In this document: piece after piece, positions 42,051 to 51,668 of the stretch
How the letters are laid out: each line of letters opens with the position of its first letter
Position numbering within the stretch: position 1 is the stretch's first letter
Assembly (NCBI RefSeq): GCF_000784735.1
Contig: NZ_JSYG01000004.1
Coordinates: forward strand, 62,001 to 126,000
Direction: 5' to 3'
DNA: 64,000 bases
Source of the DNA: Dickeya undicola
GTDB lineage: Bacteria; Pseudomonadota; Gammaproteobacteria; Enterobacterales; Enterobacteriaceae
Notes under the pieces: model-generated
Databases searched by the model: none
What the model was told of the DNA's origin: nothing
What the model saw: only the letters and a program-made list of their open reading frames with translations
Position numbers and translations under genes: made by a program

Positions 42051-42635
42051 ATGTCCCAAATTGTCCTTGCTTCCACCTCTCTCTACCGCAAAGCCCTGTT
42101 GGAAAAACTGGGGCTGCCGTTTGTCTGCGCGGCTCCCGATATCGATGAAACACCGGCCGATGGCGAAAGTGCCAGCGCACTGGTCAACCGACTGGCTAGC
42201 GATAAAGCCCGAGCACTGGCTGGACGATATCCCGATACACTTATCATCGGCAGCGATCAGGTTTGTGTGCTGGAAGGCGTTATCACCGGCAAACCTCACA
42301 CCCGAGAGAACGCCATACGCCAATTGCAACAGGCCAGCGGACGGTGCATCACTTTTTATACCGGACTGGCCTTGTTCAACAGCGCAACCGCGCGTCTGCA
42401 ATGTGTGGTAGAGCCGTTCGAGGTGTATTTCCGTACGCTCAGCACTCGCGAAATCGAGCACTATGTTGATTGCGAACATCCCTTTGACTGCGCTGGTAGC
42501 TTTAAAAGCGAAGGGCTTGGCATCACGCTGTTTGACCGGTTATCCGGCCGGGATCCCAATACGTTGATCGGCTTACCGCTGATTACATTGCTGGAATTGT
42601 TGCGAGAGGAAGGTGTAAATCCGTTATTACCGTGA
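42051..42635 (+). CDS. yceF: 7-methyl-GTP pyrophosphatase YceF (Maf family)
   Basis: A 194-residue Maf-type nucleotide pyrophosphatase. It begins [20 protein letters not shown] and has the metal-binding [32 protein letters not shown] and [15 protein letters not shown] motifs. In E. coli YceF preferentially hydrolyses m7GTP. The ATG at 42051 is picked by homology; an ATG at 42033 is possible and both have weak ribosome-binding sites. It is divergent from yceD and convergent with rluC. Confidence 0.92.
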   Translation: MSQIVLASTSLYRKALLEKLGLPFVCAAPDIDETPADGESASALVNRLASDKARALAGRYPDTLIIGSDQVCVLEGVITGKPHTRENAIRQLQQASGRCITFYTGLALFNSATARLQCVVEPFEVYFRTLSTREIEHYVDCEHPFDCAGSFKSEGLGITLFDRLSGRDPNTLIGLPLITLLELLREEGVNPLLP

Positions 42636-42689
42636 TGGTAGCAATGTGCGAGCCACGTCCCTGCAGGTAGTCAGGGACGTGGCACAAAC

Positions 42690-43646
42690 TTATTTCTGGC
42701 GCTGCCGCAACGCTTGCAGGCAATGACGCAAGGCCCCATCAAGCGGTGCCTCAATACGCAACGTTTCGCCAGTATGAGGATGAGCAAATCGCAGCGCTTG
42801 TGCATGTAGGAACAGGCGTTTGAGCCCGGTATTCGCCAGTTGAGCGTCGAACTCACGATCACCGTAACGATCATCGAACGCTATCGGGTGCCCGGCATAT
42901 TGGGTGTGAACACGAATCTGGTGGGTGCGCCCAGTAATCGGACTGGCACGCACCAGCGTAGCACAGTCGAACCGCTCTTCTACCTTGAACAGTGTTTCAG
43001 AGGGCTTTCCTTCACTATTAACCCGGACGATACGCTCGCCACTTTGCAGCACATTTTTCAACAACGGTGCCTGCACTGACTTACAATGCGACTGCCATTG
43101 ACCGCGAACCAGCGCCAGATAATCTTTTTGCATCCCCTTTTCGCGCAGTTGCTCATGTAATGAACGCAGCGCCGAGCGCTTTTTGGCCACCAGCAATACA
43201 CCAGACGTGTCACGATCCAGACGGTGAACCAGCTCCAGGAAGCGCGCTTCAGGGCGCAACGCACGCAGCGCTTCAATCACGCCGAAGCTGAGCCCACTGC
43301 CACCGTGCACCGCTGTGCCCGACGGTTTATTCAGGAGCAACAGATAATCATCTTCATAAAGGATGCAATCAGCCAGCGCCGAGACTTTATCCAGACTAGC
43401 GGAAACCGCCGGTTCTTCACGCTCCGACTGACGCACCGGCGGAATGCGTACTTCGTCGCCATCCAGCAACTTGTACTCCGGCTTGATACGTTTTTTATTC
43501 ACCCGCACCTCGCCTTTGCGCAGGATGCGATAAATCATGCTTTTCGGTACGCCTTTAAGTCGGGTACGCAAAAAGTTGTCGATTCGCTGACCGGCTTCCT
43601 CAGCGGAAACCGTCAGAAACTGTACGGTTGGATTCTCTGTTTTCAT
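42690..43646 (-). CDS. rluC: 23S rRNA pseudouridine synthase RluC
   Basis: A 318-residue protein with an N-terminal S4 RNA-binding domain ([32 protein letters not shown]) and the RluA-type catalytic domain with the nucleophile Asp in [16 protein letters not shown]. It isomerises uridines 955, 2504 and 2580 of 23S rRNA in E. coli. It is divergent from rne across a 578-base region, as in E. coli. Confidence 0.97.
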   Translation of the reverse strand: MKTENPTVQFLTVSAEEAGQRIDNFLRTRLKGVPKSMIYRILRKGEVRVNKKRIKPEYKLLDGDEVRIPPVRQSEREEPAVSASLDKVSALADCILYEDDYLLLLNKPSGTAVHGGSGLSFGVIEALRALRPEARFLELVHRLDRDTSGVLLVAKKRSALRSLHEQLREKGMQKDYLALVRGQWQSHCKSVQAPLLKNVLQSGERIVRVNSEGKPSETLFKVEERFDCATLVRASPITGRTHQIRVHTQYAGHPIAFDDRYGDREFDAQLANTGLKRLFLHAQALRFAHPHTGETLRIEAPLDGALRHCLQALRQRQK

Positions 43647-44224
43647 GGAGGCGGATTCTAAATATCACACACCGATAGCGCCACATCTTTTTCTATGCTT
43701 AACTGTCGGTCTGGCTTATGAAGATATTGTTACTGTCCATCTCCCGACTGATTTCAGCATCAACTGGCTTTAGTTTGGTTCAAAACAGCACAACAAACTT
43801 TATATTGACAGGCAAAGTCACCTTGCTATCGACGTGTCAGCAATGGAATAATGCTTTGGCTTTCCGTGCTGATTTCCGGTAAAACAAGGGAAATTGCGGA
43901 ATTATTATCTTTGCCGGATTACTCATAAACGCAGCAATGGCGTAAGACGTATTGAATAATCAGGCAGTTAGCGAGCTGTGGTTTGCAGCTTGGCCGGCAC
44001 ATGGAATCAGATCTGGCAACCTATTTTCAGAAGCTGTTCCCGCACCAAATGCGCTGTATTCCATCAGGAAATACAGGCTACCGAAACATGCGCCTCTATG
44101 CAGGCGACAACCGTGAGGTTGACGCCCCTGCGATAAGACACGAGGCCATCGGTCCCCTCCGGTCATGCCTCCGTTCATCCGCAGCTCTATCAATAATGCA
44201 AGTAAAAATAATGAGTTAAGTACG
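43647..44224 (+). other. rne leader and promoter region
   Basis: A 578-base divergent gap between rluC and rne. In E. coli the rne message has a leader of about 360 bases whose hairpins let RNase E control its own mRNA. Here a hairpin at 44054-44076 (CTGTATT and AATACAG around a nine-base loop) could be the counterpart of the conserved leader stem. Further stems are likely around 44095-44125. Promoter hexamers were not assigned. Confidence 0.6.
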
Positions 44225-47200
44225 ATGAAAAGAATGTTGATTAACGCAACTCAGCAGGAAGAGTTGCGTGTTGCCTTGGTTGATGGTCAGCGGCTTTACG
44301 ATCTGGACATTGAAAGCCCCGGTCATGAACAGAAAAAGGCAAATATTTACAAAGGCAAGATCACCCGCATTGAACCCAGCCTTGAAGCCGCTTTTGTTGA
44401 TTATGGCGCAGAGCGACATGGCTTCCTCCCTCTCAAAGAAATCGCCCGCGAATACTTCCCCAGCAACTACAATGCGCATGGCCGTCCGAACATTAAAGAT
44501 GTACTTCGTGAAGGCCAGGAAGTCATCGTTCAGGTGGACAAGGAAGAGCGCGGTAACAAAGGTGCCGCACTGACCACGTTCATCAGTCTGGCTGGCAGCT
44601 ATCTGGTGCTGATGCCGAACAACCCGCGTGCTGGTGGTATTTCCCGCCGTATCGAAGGGGATGACCGTACCGAATTAAAAGAAGCACTGGGCTCGCTGGA
44701 ATTGCCAGACGGTATGGGTTTGATCGTCCGTACCGCCGGTGTGGGAAAATCTGCCGATGCGCTGCAGTGGGATCTGGCGTTTCGCCTGAAACACTGGGAA
44801 GCGATCAAAAAAGCGGCGGAAGGCCGTGCTGCTCCTTTCCTGATCCACCAGGAAAGTAATGTTATCGTCCGTGCGTTCCGTGACTATCTGCGTCCGGACA
44901 TCGGCGAAATCCTGATCGATAACCCCAAAATACTGGAACTGGCCAAAGAGCATATTTCGGCGCTGGGCCGCCCGGACTTCAGCAGTAAAATCAAGCTGTA
45001 TACCGGCGAGATCCCACTGTTCAGTCACTATCAGATCGAATCGCAGATCGAATCTGCTTTCCAGCGCGAAGTGCGTCTGCCTTCCGGCGGCTCGATTGTT
45101 ATCGACACCACCGAAGCGCTGACTGCCATTGATATCAACTCCGCTCGCGCCACCCGCGGCGGCGACATTGAAGAAACTGCGTTTAACACCAACCTGGAAG
45201 CGGCAGATGAAATCGCCCGTCAGTTACGCTTGCGCGACCTGGGTGGTTTGATCGTCATCGATTTCATCGACATGACCCCGGTCCGCCATCAACGCGAGGT
45301 GGAAAACCGCCTGCGTGATGCCGTACGTCAGGACCGTGCCCGCATTCAGATCGGCCGTATTTCACGTTTTGGCCTGCTGGAAATGTCTCGCCAGCGTCTG
45401 AGCCCGTCGCTGGGCGAGTCTAGCCATCATGTTTGCCCACGCTGTAGCGGCACGGGCACCATCCGCGACAATGAATCACTGTCGTTGTCTATCCTGCGCC
45501 TGATTGAAGAAGAGGCGCTGAAAGAGAACACCAAAGAAGTCCACGCTATTGTGCCTGTCCCCATCGCATCTTACCTGCTTAACGAGAAGCGTGAAGCGGT
45601 CAACGCGATTGAGAAACGTCAGGGCGGCGTTCGCGCCATTATCGTACCGCATGATGGTATGGAAACCCCGCACTACTCTGTCCTGCGAATCCGTAAAGGC
45701 GAGGAAAAACAGACCCTGAGCTATATGTTGCCTCAGCTGTTGGATGTTGAATCACAGCCTTCAACAGAAGAGCAGGTATCCGAACGTCGTATACCGGAAC
45801 AACCGGCGCTGGCGTCCTTCACCATGTCGGATATCCCGCCTGCTGAAGCCAACCCAACCCCAGCGGTTACCGTAACGAAAGCGGAAAAACAGCCGGCCTC
45901 TTCTGAACGTGGTTTGTTCGGTCGTCTTGTTGGCGCACTGAAAGGCATCTTTGCTGCACCAGCCGACACCAAAGACAAACCGGCCGAAACTGTCGAAGCA
46001 GCATCCGATGAACAGGAGCAAAGGCAAGAACGCCGAAACAACCGCCGTCAGTCTGGCCGTCGCGATCGTACCCGCGACAATCGCGAGCCGCGCGAACGTG
46101 ACGAACAGCGCCGTAACAAGCGCGCACCGTCGCAGAATGCTGACATCGAAGCTGCGCCGGTAGCCGAAGCCTCAGCACAGGACAAAGCGGTACGCGATGA
46201 ACAACGTCGTGAGCAGCGTGCCGAACGCCAACGCCGTCGTCAGGAAGAAAAACGCCAGGCGCAGAGCGAAGTTAAAGAGCTGAACACAGCGGCTGTAGAT
46301 GCTGAAGACACCAGTGCCGAGCAGGAAAAACCGGCACAGGTCATGCAGCGTCGTCAGCGTCGTCAACTGACCCAGAAAGTGAGGATTCAGGACAGCGATA
46401 CTGCTGAAGAGAATACCGAAGCGCAACTTCCGGCTGTTCCATACGTTCAGGAGCCGTCCGTGGTTGACGTTGCTGAACCTGTCGCATCGGCTACAGAGGG
46501 AACGGATACGGAAAATGATGCAACTGAAAGCAACCGTGAAAATGGTCTGCCACGTCGCTCTCGCCGTTCGCCTCGCCATCTGCGAGTCAGCGGTCAGCGT
46601 CGTCGTCGTTACCGCGATGAACGCTACCCGGCACAATCTCCGATGCCGATGGCGCAAGCTTCAGCCTCTCCGGAAATGGCCTCAGGCAAAGTCTGGATTC
46701 GTTATCCGGTTGCCCAGCCACAACAACCAGAGCGAGTGGAAGAGCTGGTATCCGAGTCCATGGATGCCCCGCACTCCATCGCACCGGAATTGGCAGTAGC
46801 CGCATCAGTAGCTACGCTCCCGGAAGCGGTAGACGCTCTGGATACGGCTCAGACCCATGCACCGACAACGGAAACATCAGCCATTGCATCGGCTCCGGCA
46901 CAGCAAGACACCACGCTGAACGACGTGAAGGATCTCGACACTAACGTGCAGGAAGAAGCTCCTCAACCTCAGGAAACACAGGTGGCGACACCACAGCCTG
47001 TAGAAACAGCAACTCTTGCTGAAGAAAAGGTTGAAGAAACGCGCGAAGAGACTCCTACCGCAGTTGTTGCTGACGAGGCTGTTGTTACTGATAGCGATGC
47101 ACCAACCAGCAGTGAACCAACCGAACCACAGGTAACTGAACAGCCGCAGGTTATTCACGAACCAGTGCAGGTTGAGAATGCGTCAGTAGCCGCTCAGGAG

Positions 47201-47407
47201 CCAGCTAAGACCACGGTTGTGGAACCAACCCGTCAACACCACGCCGCCGCACCGATGACGCGTGCACCAGCCCCAGCCTATGTTCCAGAAGCGCCGCGTA
47301 CCAGCGACTGGCAGCGTCCGTCATTCGCGTTCAGCGGTAAAGGTTCTGCCGGTGGTCATGCGGCTGAGCATCAGGCTAGCGCACCAGCGACACGCCCGGT
47401 GGAATAA
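44225..47407 (+). CDS. rne: Ribonuclease E
   Basis: A 1060-residue endoribonuclease; E. coli RNase E has 1061. The N-terminal half carries the S1 domain, the DNase I-like catalytic residues ([21 protein letters not shown]) and the zinc-link cysteines in VCPRCSGTG. The C-terminal half is disordered: a membrane-targeting amphipathic stretch [15 protein letters not shown] (about 562-576), Arg-rich RNA-binding regions, and the PNPase-binding end beginning [16 protein letters not shown]. It starts at [18 protein letters not shown]; an in-frame upstream ATG-like start is not homologous. It processes rRNA and tRNA and starts mRNA decay as the degradosome scaffold. Confidence 0.97.
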   Translation: MKRMLINATQQEELRVALVDGQRLYDLDIESPGHEQKKANIYKGKITRIEPSLEAAFVDYGAERHGFLPLKEIAREYFPSNYNAHGRPNIKDVLREGQEVIVQVDKEERGNKGAALTTFISLAGSYLVLMPNNPRAGGISRRIEGDDRTELKEALGSLELPDGMGLIVRTAGVGKSADALQWDLAFRLKHWEAIKKAAEGRAAPFLIHQESNVIVRAFRDYLRPDIGEILIDNPKILELAKEHISALGRPDFSSKIKLYTGEIPLFSHYQIESQIESAFQREVRLPSGGSIVIDTTEALTAIDINSARATRGGDIEETAFNTNLEAADEIARQLRLRDLGGLIVIDFIDMTPVRHQREVENRLRDAVRQDRARIQIGRISRFGLLEMSRQRLSPSLGESSHHVCPRCSGTGTIRDNESLSLSILRLIEEEALKENTKEVHAIVPVPIASYLLNEKREAVNAIEKRQGGVRAIIVPHDGMETPHYSVLRIRKGEEKQTLSYMLPQLLDVESQPSTEEQVSERRIPEQPALASFTMSDIPPAEANPTPAVTVTKAEKQPASSERGLFGRLVGALKGIFAAPADTKDKPAETVEAASDEQEQRQERRNNRRQSGRRDRTRDNREPRERDEQRRNKRAPSQNADIEAAPVAEASAQDKAVRDEQRREQRAERQRRRQEEKRQAQSEVKELNTAAVDAEDTSAEQEKPAQVMQRRQRRQLTQKVRIQDSDTAEENTEAQLPAVPYVQEPSVVDVAEPVASATEGTDTENDATESNRENGLPRRSRRSPRHLRVSGQRRRRYRDERYPAQSPMPMAQASASPEMASGKVWIRYPVAQPQQPERVEELVSESMDAPHSIAPELAVAASVATLPEAVDALDTAQTHAPTTETSAIASAPAQQDTTLNDVKDLDTNVQEEAPQPQETQVATPQPVETATLAEEKVEETREETPTAVVADEAVVTDSDAPTSSEPTEPQVTEQPQVIHEPVQVENASVAAQEPAKTTVVEPTRQHHAAAPMTRAPAPAYVPEAPRTSDWQRPSFAFSGKGSAGGHAAEHQASAPATRPVE

Positions 47408-47410
47408 TAT

Positions 47411-47441
47411 AAAAAAAGCACCTCGTTTGGGTGAGGTGCTT
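47411..47441 (-). terminator. Terminator of the ABM-domain gene
   Basis: On the minus strand AAGCACCTC, loop, GAGGTGCTT followed by TTTTTAT: an intrinsic terminator for the gene at 47482-47769. Confidence 0.75.
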
Positions 47442-47450
47442 ATTTCCATC

Positions 47451-47482
47451 GAATGCCCGTCATAGACGGGCATTCTTTTTTT
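47451..47482 (+). terminator. rne intrinsic terminator
   Basis: GAATGCCCGTC, loop ATA, GACGGGCATTC followed by seven T residues. The 11-pair stem and T-run make a strong terminator 44 bases after rne. Confidence 0.9.
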
Positions 47483-47769
47483 CAGGCAATCGTCTGCAGC
47501 AACTTAATGTCCATGCCATCGATCTTACCCTCCAACTGAGCAACAAGCGCACGAAAATGCGCAGTCTGCTCGTGCTCGTTAATTGCCTCCTGGCTTTTCC
47601 AGCGCTCAAAGAATACGAACGAACCGGTTTTGTTCAACTCTTCATGCAACTCATACTGCAGATTGCCTGCTTCCTGACGGCTTGGCGAGACGACCTGCCG
47701 GACAGCTGCCGCGACATCGTTAATAAATTCCGGTTTAGCCTGAATGCTGGCAACGATACGAATTTCCAT
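47482..47769 (-). CDS. Putative quinol monooxygenase (ABM domain)
   Basis: A 95-residue single-domain protein of the antibiotic-biosynthesis-monooxygenase fold, similar in type to E. coli YgiN. It has EIRIVASIQAKPEF, VSPSRQEAGNLQYELHEE with the conserved E and H, FVFFERWKSQEAINEHEQTAHF, and a short C-terminal strand. Members oxidise quinols or act in redox stress; the substrate here is unknown. Two ATG codons in a row (47772 and 47769) follow GGAG; the second has the better spacing. It lies between rne and pyrC, where E. coli has no such gene. Confidence 0.85.
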   Translation of the reverse strand: MEIRIVASIQAKPEFINDVAAAVRQVVSPSRQEAGNLQYELHEELNKTGSFVFFERWKSQEAINEHEQTAHFRALVAQLEGKIDGMDIKLLQTIA

Positions 47770-47844
47770 CATAATGCTCCATGAATATAACAACCGATTG
47801 AATATCCAACCATAAAACGCCAACTGAAGGCTAAATTCAACCTT

Positions 47845-47874
47845 TTCACAACAAACGGATGCATTCGCTACACT
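47845..47874 (+). promoter_or_regulatory. pyrC promoter with PurR-like site
   Basis: TTCACA (47845-47850) and TACACT (47869-47874) with 18 bases between are a plausible -35/-10 pair. Between them ACAAACGGATGCAT matches the core of the PurR consensus GCAAACGTTTGCGT at 10 of 14 positions; pyrC is repressed by PurR in E. coli. Confidence 0.5.
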
Positions 47875-47949
47875 TTCCGCTTATGCTTATCCCCCGCCAT
47901 ATCACTCCCTGTTTTAGGGACGTTATTTACCGACCGCCGGAGTTTTTCC

Positions 47950-48993
47950 ATGACCCCCTTGCCGAATGTTCTGAAGATTCGTCGTCCTGATGACTGGCAC
48001 CTTCACCTGCGTGACGATCAGATGCTCAAGGCTGTACTGCCCTACACCAGTCGACTTTTCGCCAGAGCAATCGTGATGCCGAACCTGACGCCCCCCATCA
48101 CCACCGTGGCCCAGGCTGAAGCATATCGGCAGCGAATTTTGTCCGCGGTTCCAGTTGGTGAGTCATTCCAGCCATTAATGACCTGTTACCTGACAGAGTC
48201 ACTGGACAAAAACGAAATCATTTCTGGCTATCAGCACGGTGTATTCACCGCAGCCAAGCTTTATCCTGCACATGCCACCACTAATTCCAGCCACGGCGTA
48301 TCAGATATCACAACGATCTATCCCGTGTTGGAAGCAATGCAAAAACTGGGTATGCCATTGTTGGTTCATGGCGAAGTGACCGATCCTGACGTCGATATCT
48401 TCGATCGCGAAGCCCGTTTCATCGAGCGCATCATGGAACCGCTGCGCCAACAATTCCCAGAGTTAAAAGTGGTATTCGAACACATTACCACTCGTGAAGC
48501 GGCCCAGTATGTGCAGTCTGCCGATCGTTTTGTCGCGGCCACCATCACTCCGCAGCATCTCATGTTTAATCGCAATCACATGTTAGTCGGTGGCATCCGC
48601 CCACATCTGTACTGCCTGCCTATCCTCAAACGCAACACACACCAGCAGGCTTTGCGCGAAGCGGTTGCCAGTGGTAGCGATAAGTTCTTCCTCGGCACCG
48701 ACTCCGCCCCACATGCCCAACACCGTAAAGAGTCATCATGTGGTTGTGCTGGCGTTTTCAACGCACAGGCCTCATTAAGTGCCTATGCTACGGTATTTGA
48801 GGAATTAAACGCTCTGGATAAACTGGAAGCATTCTGCTCGTTAAATGGCCCACACTTTTATGGGTTGCCGGTTAACGAAGAGATTATTGAACTACACCGT
48901 CAGCCGGTACAGTTTCCGGAAGAAATTGCGGCAGGCGAAGAAACCCTCATCCCGTTTCTTGCCGGTCAAAGCCTGAACTGGTCTGTCGCCTGA
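47950..48993 (+). CDS. pyrC: Dihydroorotase
   Basis: A 347-residue amidohydrolase, E. coli PyrC having 348. Metal ligands are in [10 protein letters not shown], the lysine to be carboxylated in [11 protein letters not shown], histidines in LVHGEV and VFEHITT, and Asp in FLGTDSAPH. It converts carbamoyl aspartate to dihydroorotate in pyrimidine synthesis. The leader has a small hairpin TCCCT-loop-AGGGA and a CCGGAG Shine-Dalgarno. E. coli controls pyrC by nucleotide-sensitive start-site selection; whether that holds here cannot be told. Confidence 0.97.
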   Translation: MTPLPNVLKIRRPDDWHLHLRDDQMLKAVLPYTSRLFARAIVMPNLTPPITTVAQAEAYRQRILSAVPVGESFQPLMTCYLTESLDKNEIISGYQHGVFTAAKLYPAHATTNSSHGVSDITTIYPVLEAMQKLGMPLLVHGEVTDPDVDIFDREARFIERIMEPLRQQFPELKVVFEHITTREAAQYVQSADRFVAATITPQHLMFNRNHMLVGGIRPHLYCLPILKRNTHQQALREAVASGSDKFFLGTDSAPHAQHRKESSCGCAGVFNAQASLSAYATVFEELNALDKLEAFCSLNGPHFYGLPVNEEIIELHRQPVQFPEEIAAGEETLIPFLAGQSLNWSVA

Positions 48994-49002
48994 TACCACC
49001 GT

Positions 49003-49023
49003 ACTCCCTGCCAGCCGGGGAGT
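49003..49023 (+). terminator. Weak terminator-like hairpin after pyrC
   Basis: ACTCCC and GGGAGT form a six-pair stem with a nine-base loop; the tail CATTTCTT has few T residues. Confidence 0.4.
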
Positions 49024-49049
49024 CATTTCTTACGCATTTTTTATTCATG

Positions 49050-49085
49050 TTGTTACCTTTCCTGCTATACTGTATAAAAAAACAG
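49050..49085 (+). promoter_or_regulatory. dinI promoter with LexA (SOS) box
   Basis: CTGTATAAAAAAACAG (49070-49085) is a LexA box with intact CTG and CAG ends. The -10 TATAAA (49073-49078) is inside the box, 17 bases after a -35 TTGTTA (49050-49055), so bound LexA would block RNA polymerase directly. Confidence 0.88.
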
Positions 49086-49104
49086 TACCAATAAGAAGGT
49101 AACC

Positions 49105-49347
49105 ATGCGCATTGAACTTACCATAGCAAAAACGACCCTGCTGCCCGCCGGTGCACTCGAGGCGCTAACCAATGAGCTAAGTCACCGGGTTCATGACATT
49201 TACCCAGATACCTCCGTCCACATCCGCTACGCTGCTGCCAATAACCTGAGCGTCTTTGGCGGCAACAAGGACGATAAAGAGAGAATATCGGAAATCCTGC
49301 AGGAGACATGGGAAAGCGCTGACGACTGGTTTATTCAAAACGAATAG
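49105..49347 (+). CDS. dinI: DNA damage-inducible protein I
   Basis: An 80-residue protein, nearly the same length as E. coli DinI (81). It begins MRIELTIAKTT and ends ISEILQETWESADDWFIQNE, the acidic C-terminal helix that contacts RecA. It stabilises RecA filaments and tunes LexA and UmuD cleavage during the SOS response. AAGAAGG lies upstream of the ATG, and a LexA box controls the promoter. Confidence 0.96.
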   Translation: MRIELTIAKTTLLPAGALEALTNELSHRVHDIYPDTSVHIRYAAANNLSVFGGNKDDKERISEILQETWESADDWFIQNE

Positions 49348-49830
49348 TCCTTGCTCCATCCGCACAGGTTACCCAATGGTCAGTCCTTTTGTGTCTGACC
49401 TCTTCATTTTTCCCTCATATATACCCAATTAATTCGAGTTGCGGACAACCGGCTGACATGTTAAACAACGCAACGCGTTGACCCTTTAGGGCAAAACGCA
49501 TTAGAGCCTTGTAACGCGACAAGTGAGCGAATCCCGATAAACTTACTCAGGTAAGGGATTCGGGTGAGCGCAGCCAACACACCTGTAACTTGCAGTATGA
49601 CGGGTATATCGCCTTAAATCGTACGTTCATATTAACAAACTGTACTATTTTTGTTCTGAACGCATCCTCCATCTCAACAGATAATTAACTGAAACATCCA
49701 CTTGTGTTTTTTTTACATTTAATTTCCATAAATGAATCTGACAGAGATATACTGATATTGCTCAGCTACAAGAGCCGTCTTAAACCTCGTTTAGTCACTC
49801 ACGGTAGTAACTAGTCAATAAGGGGTATTT
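49348..49830. other. dinI-bssS intergenic region with ERIC-like element
   Basis: A 483-base gap. It holds an ERIC-like repeat (49418-49609) and then about 220 AT-rich bases that should contain the bssS promoter. No further gene was recognised. Confidence 0.6.
49418..49609. repeat. ERIC-like repeat with internal insertion
   Basis: The left end TATACCCAATTAATTCGAG and right end AGTATGACGGGTATA match the ends of the 127-base ERIC element. The core GCGAATCCC...CTTACTCAGGTAAG...GGGTGAGCGCAGCCAAC matches the ERIC centre (ERIC primer regions). The whole is about 192 bases because roughly 65-70 bases (about 49445-49515), including the palindromes CAACGCGTTG and CCCTTTAGGG, are inserted in the left half. 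Longer ERICs with insertions are known in Yersinia and relatives. Confidence 0.82.
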
Positions 49831-50085
49831 ATGGACAGAAAAAATGAGATTATTCAAACGCACCCGCTGGTGGGCTGGGATATCAGTACCGTTGACAGTT
49901 ATGACGCAATGATGATCCGCCTGCATTACCTTTCCGCGGCGGATCAGGCGCCAGATGAGGCGCAGGTTGACCGGACATTATGGTTAACCACAGACGTGGC
50001 AAAACAGCTTATCTCGATCCTTGAGGCTGGCATTGCCAAAATTGAGTCGAATGAATTTCAACCTGTCGACTATCTTAAGCATTAA
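49831..50085 (+). CDS. bssS: Biofilm regulator BssS
   Basis: An 84-residue protein, the same length as E. coli BssS (YceP). It begins MDRKNEIIQTHPLVGWDISTVDSYDAMMIRLHY and has TLWLTTDVAKQLISILEAGIAKIES, both near identical to E. coli. It affects biofilm formation and catabolite/stationary-phase genes in E. coli by an unclear mechanism. AGGGG precedes the ATG at 49831. It lies downstream of dinI, as in E. coli. Confidence 0.95.
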   Translation: MDRKNEIIQTHPLVGWDISTVDSYDAMMIRLHYLSAADQAPDEAQVDRTLWLTTDVAKQLISILEAGIAKIESNEFQPVDYLKH

Positions 50086-50465
50086 TATTTTTTTATATTT
50101 ATCACCATTCACCAATGTCATTCTCCCTGACACCGCTCTCCAGAGCGGTGTCTTACCCTGCATACCTGCCTGCATCACAATTAATTCAGCACCTGATTAG
50201 TTTATAAAAAGAAATCCCACCGAAAATAAAATTCAAAAAACAAATAATTAAACTTAATAAGTCAGAATTCATTACTCTGACTTTAAATAAAAAAAGAAAT
50301 ATTTTAAAAACCTTACACAATCACCATGAATAATTTTCAATAGCATATTCAATTTTATTGAAATATAAAAATATCATATTGGATAGCCCATTTTTATATT
50401 GATTTTATGTTTCAGGATGTTTATTTTTTTGAAACTAAAGTTAACCCACGATAAGGACTTCAATA
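50086..50465. other. AT-rich intergenic region before yceJ
   Basis: A 380-base gap. A hairpin near 50129 probably ends bssS. The stretch from about 50200 to 50440 is very AT-rich, with runs of A and T and a stem AAGTCAGA/TCTGACTT (50259-50283). It likely carries the yceJ promoter and may be curved or bound by H-NS; that is inference. Confidence 0.5.
50129..50152 (+). terminator. Hairpin after bssS
   Basis: GACACCGCTCT and AGAGCGGTGTC form an 11-pair stem with a two-base nominal loop (nine pairs realistically). The tail TTACC is short of T residues. Confidence 0.55.
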
Positions 50466-51020
50466 ATGCTTTGGCGTAATACGTCAACCCGTTATGGGCA
50501 CATTAGCGTACTGCTGCACTGGATTACCGCCGCCACTGTGTATGGTATGTTTGCGTTAGGGCTATGGATGGTTGCCCTGGGATATTACGACCCCTGGTAT
50601 CACAACGCGCCGGAAATACATAAAGGCATAGGCATCTTGCTGTTTCTGGCTCTACTGCTCCGGGTGATATGGCGTTGGATTTCTCCTCCTCCTCGTCCGC
50701 TGTCCAGCTATTCCACACTGACACGTATCGGTGCCACACTGGCACATGTTTTCCTGTATCTACTGTTATTCAGCATTCTTATTAGCGGTTATCTGATTTC
50801 TACCGCCGAAGGTCAGCCAATCTCCGTCTTTGGCTGGTTCTCGGTGCCCGCAACGCTGAGCGGTGCTCCTGATCAGGCAGATATCGCCGGTATCATTCAT
50901 TTATACCTTGCATGGGCAGTTGTCATCTTGTCTGTTTTACATGCGCTGGCAGCATTTAAACACCACTTTATTGATCGTGACGCTACGTTAAAACGCATGT
51001 TGGGTCGACAGGCGGATTAA
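50466..51020 (+). CDS. yceJ: Cytochrome b561 family protein YceJ
   Basis: A 184-residue membrane protein with four predicted helices and histidines positioned for two b-type hemes (SVLLHWITA, APEIHKGIGIL, IAGIIHLYLAWAVV, VLHALAAFKHHFID). It matches E. coli YceJ along its length (GISGYLIST-type SGYLISTAEGQPISVFGWF). It probably passes electrons between quinones and a periplasmic partner; the partner may be YceI, encoded next. The gap to the yceI start is 27 bases, so the two are one operon. Confidence 0.93.
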   Translation: MLWRNTSTRYGHISVLLHWITAATVYGMFALGLWMVALGYYDPWYHNAPEIHKGIGILLFLALLLRVIWRWISPPPRPLSSYSTLTRIGATLAHVFLYLLLFSILISGYLISTAEGQPISVFGWFSVPATLSGAPDQADIAGIIHLYLAWAVVILSVLHALAAFKHHFIDRDATLKRMLGRQAD

Positions 51021-51047
51021 CGCATTTTGGTTTTAAGGAGAAATACC

Positions 51048-51626
51048 ATGTTTAAGAAAGTCATTCTGGGCGTAACTATGGCCTCCTTGTTTAGTTTTGC
51101 GGGAGCCGCTACTGCTGCCGATTATAAAATTGACAAGGAAGGGCAACATGCGTTTGTTCAATTTCGTATTAAGCATCTGGGATACAGTTGGTTATACGGT
51201 ACATTCAAGGATTTCGACGGTGCCTTTACCTTTGATGAAAATAATCCCTCCGCAGACAAAGTCAGTGTAACCATCAATACTAACAGTGTTGACACCAATC
51301 ATGCCGAACGTGATAAACATATTCGCAGCGCCGAATTTCTGAATGTCGCCAAACACCCTCAGGCAACATTTGCGTCCACCGAAGTGAAAAAAGACGGTGA
51401 TGAATTGAAAATTACCGGCAACCTGACATTGAATGGCGTAACTAAACCGCTAACGCTGGAAGCAAAAGCGATCGGTCAGGGTAACGACCCATGGGGGAAT
51501 TATCGTGCTGGTTTCGAAGCTGAAGGAAAACTGAAACTGAAAGATTTTAATATCACAACCGATCTTGGCCCGGCTTCTCAGGAAGTGGATCTGATCATTT
51601 CAGTTGAAGGTATTCGTCAGAAATAA
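51048..51626 (+). CDS. yceI: Periplasmic lipid-binding protein YceI
   Basis: A 192-residue secreted lipocalin-like protein. The signal peptide [19 protein letters not shown] runs to about residue 22, followed by [26 protein letters not shown] and a beta-barrel with [18 protein letters not shown]. The family binds isoprenoid quinones or similar lipids. The ATG at 51048 has AAGGAG seven bases upstream; earlier in-frame starts would lack a clean signal peptide. It follows yceJ in an apparent operon. Confidence 0.95.
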   Translation: MFKKVILGVTMASLFSFAGAATAADYKIDKEGQHAFVQFRIKHLGYSWLYGTFKDFDGAFTFDENNPSADKVSVTINTNSVDTNHAERDKHIRSAEFLNVAKHPQATFASTEVKKDGDELKITGNLTLNGVTKPLTLEAKAIGQGNDPWGNYRAGFEAEGKLKLKDFNITTDLGPASQEVDLIISVEGIRQK

Positions 51627-51632
51627 TCATTT

Positions 51633-51664
51633 GCGCAGAGTCTTTCATCGACTCTGCGCTTTTC
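51633..51664 (+). terminator. yceI intrinsic terminator
   Basis: GCGCAGAGTC and GACTCTGCGC form a ten-pair stem with a seven-base loop, followed by TTTTC. It also separates yceI from convergent trhO. Confidence 0.85.
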
Positions 51665-51668
51665 ACCA

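Noticed and set aside
44165-44224. In-frame upstream start for rne adding 20 residues
   Set aside because: The added residues are not in the family and lie in the leader; the protein at 44225 matches E. coli from its first residue.
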